Assembly: GCA_035525055.1 (NCBI GenBank)
Contig: DATLEZ010000097.1
Coordinates: 1-31,972 of the forward strand
Source: DATEEG01 sp035525055
GTDB taxonomy: Bacteria; Actinomycetota; Acidimicrobiia; Spongiisociales; ZC4RG35
Reading direction: 5' to 3'
Length of the DNA: 31,972 nucleotides
Shown here: one piece after another, positions 31,617-31,972 of the stretch
Numbering within the stretch: the stretch's first letter is position 1
Layout: the number at the start of each line of letters is the position of its first letter
Program-made: the position numbers and the translations under genes
The notes under the pieces: generated by a model
The model's database searches: none
Told to the model about the DNA's origin: nothing
The model's input: the letters and a program-made list of their open reading frames with translations, nothing else

Positions 31617-31825
31617 CGTGAAAGGGGGATCCGCAGAACGAGGTCGCCGCCTTCAACTGCCCATGAAGCAGCTGCGATTAGTGAGAAGTCCAAGAAATCT
31701 GTCTCGGCGGCTTCGATCAGTCGCTTCCGTTCTTCCCCTGCCACTGGTGGAAGGCTGCGTTCTCGGACCGCCGCGGCCCGTTCTCGATACCTGCCAATCA
31801 ACGCGTCTACGTCAAGCTCTGCCAT
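31613..31825 (-). CDS. Small conserved-looking protein leading the ATPase operon
   Basis: I do not recognise a named family. The 70-residue product is mostly helical: a charged first half (LDVDALIGRYRERAAAVRERSLPP) and a second half ETDFLDFSLIAAASWAVEGGDLVLRIPLSR that could form a helix and a beta hairpin. It overlaps the downstream ATPase gene by four bases and has AAGG about nine bases before the ATG on the minus strand, so it is probably a real gene. Such partners are seen next to mycobacterial Get3-like pairs, which would make it an accessory subunit; this is a guess. Confidence 0.7.
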   Translation of the reverse strand: MAELDVDALIGRYRERAAAVRERSLPPVAGEERKRLIEAAETDFLDFSLIAAASWAVEGGDLVLRIPLSR

Positions 31826-31843
31826 GGCGCAAACCTTAGGGGG

Positions 31844-31972
31844 CTAGCGGATAGGTGGTGATGTCGGGTCCCATCGGTCTCGCCAGTTGATCAGTTTGAT
31901 GGTGATGATGATGGTGGTGGCGAGGCAGAGTTGGGCGTGGCGGTGGTAACTGTGCCGGTTGGTGTTGCGGCG
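31844..31972 (-). mobile_element. C-terminal end of a putative transposase, cut by the window edge
   Basis: Reading the minus strand from the window edge gives 42 codons and a TAG at 31846-31844. The peptide, RRNTNRHSYHRHAQLCLATT followed by IIITIKLINWRDRWDPTSPPIR, looks like the Arg/His-rich end of an IS4/IS5-type transposase, which commonly finishes with a hydrophobic helix and a short basic tail. This is pattern recognition from only 42 residues. Its stop is 18 bases from the start of the small gene at 31825, so an insertion sequence end would lie directly upstream of that operon. Confidence 0.5.

Overview
The window is a high-GC, almost fully coding stretch carrying the division and cell wall (dcw) cluster of an actinobacterium. 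SepF and DivIVA are present, FtsA is absent, MurE carries the DNPR signature typical of meso-diaminopimelate ligases, and the downstream order lspA-rluD-dnaE is typical of the phylum. The gene set and overall look suggest Acidimicrobiia or a similar deep actinobacterial class; this placement is inference.

Layout. 39-12740 (+): mraZ, rsmH, ftsL, ftsI, murE, mraY, murD, ftsW, murG, murC, murB, making lipid II precursors and the septal synthase. murF is missing from its usual place between murE and mraY. 12767-18058 (+): ftsQ, ftsZ, pgeF, yggS, sepF, yggT, divIVA, covering Z-ring assembly, membrane anchoring and polar organisation. 18065-21226 (-): ileS. 21357-24016 (+): a DksA/TraR-type zinc finger protein, lspA, rluD and a zinc-ribbon rhomboid protease. 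24157-25077 (-): a winged-helix plus DUF559 (Vsr-like) nuclease gene bracketed by two direct copies of a ~120 bp element. 25299-28796 (+): dnaE. 28919-31825 (-): an operon of a small unknown protein, two ArsA/Get3-like ATPases and a HAD phosphatase. 31844-31972 (-): what looks like the C-terminal end of a transposase cut by the window edge.

The most unusual content is not coding. Five gaps in and beside the dcw cluster (after ftsW, murC, ftsQ and yggT, and between ileS and the zinc finger gene) hold short tandem arrays, four of them clearly with a 7-bp period. Several unrelated heptamer families sit side by side, some in inverted pairs, and one motif of successive heptamers recurs in three gaps. 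A second repeat class, the AAATTTGG-rich 120-bp element, flanks the nuclease gene and shows a paired base change that keeps a hairpin arm. A third structure is a long imperfect hairpin covering the rsmH start codon. Together these suggest at least two families of dispersed intergenic elements in this genome.
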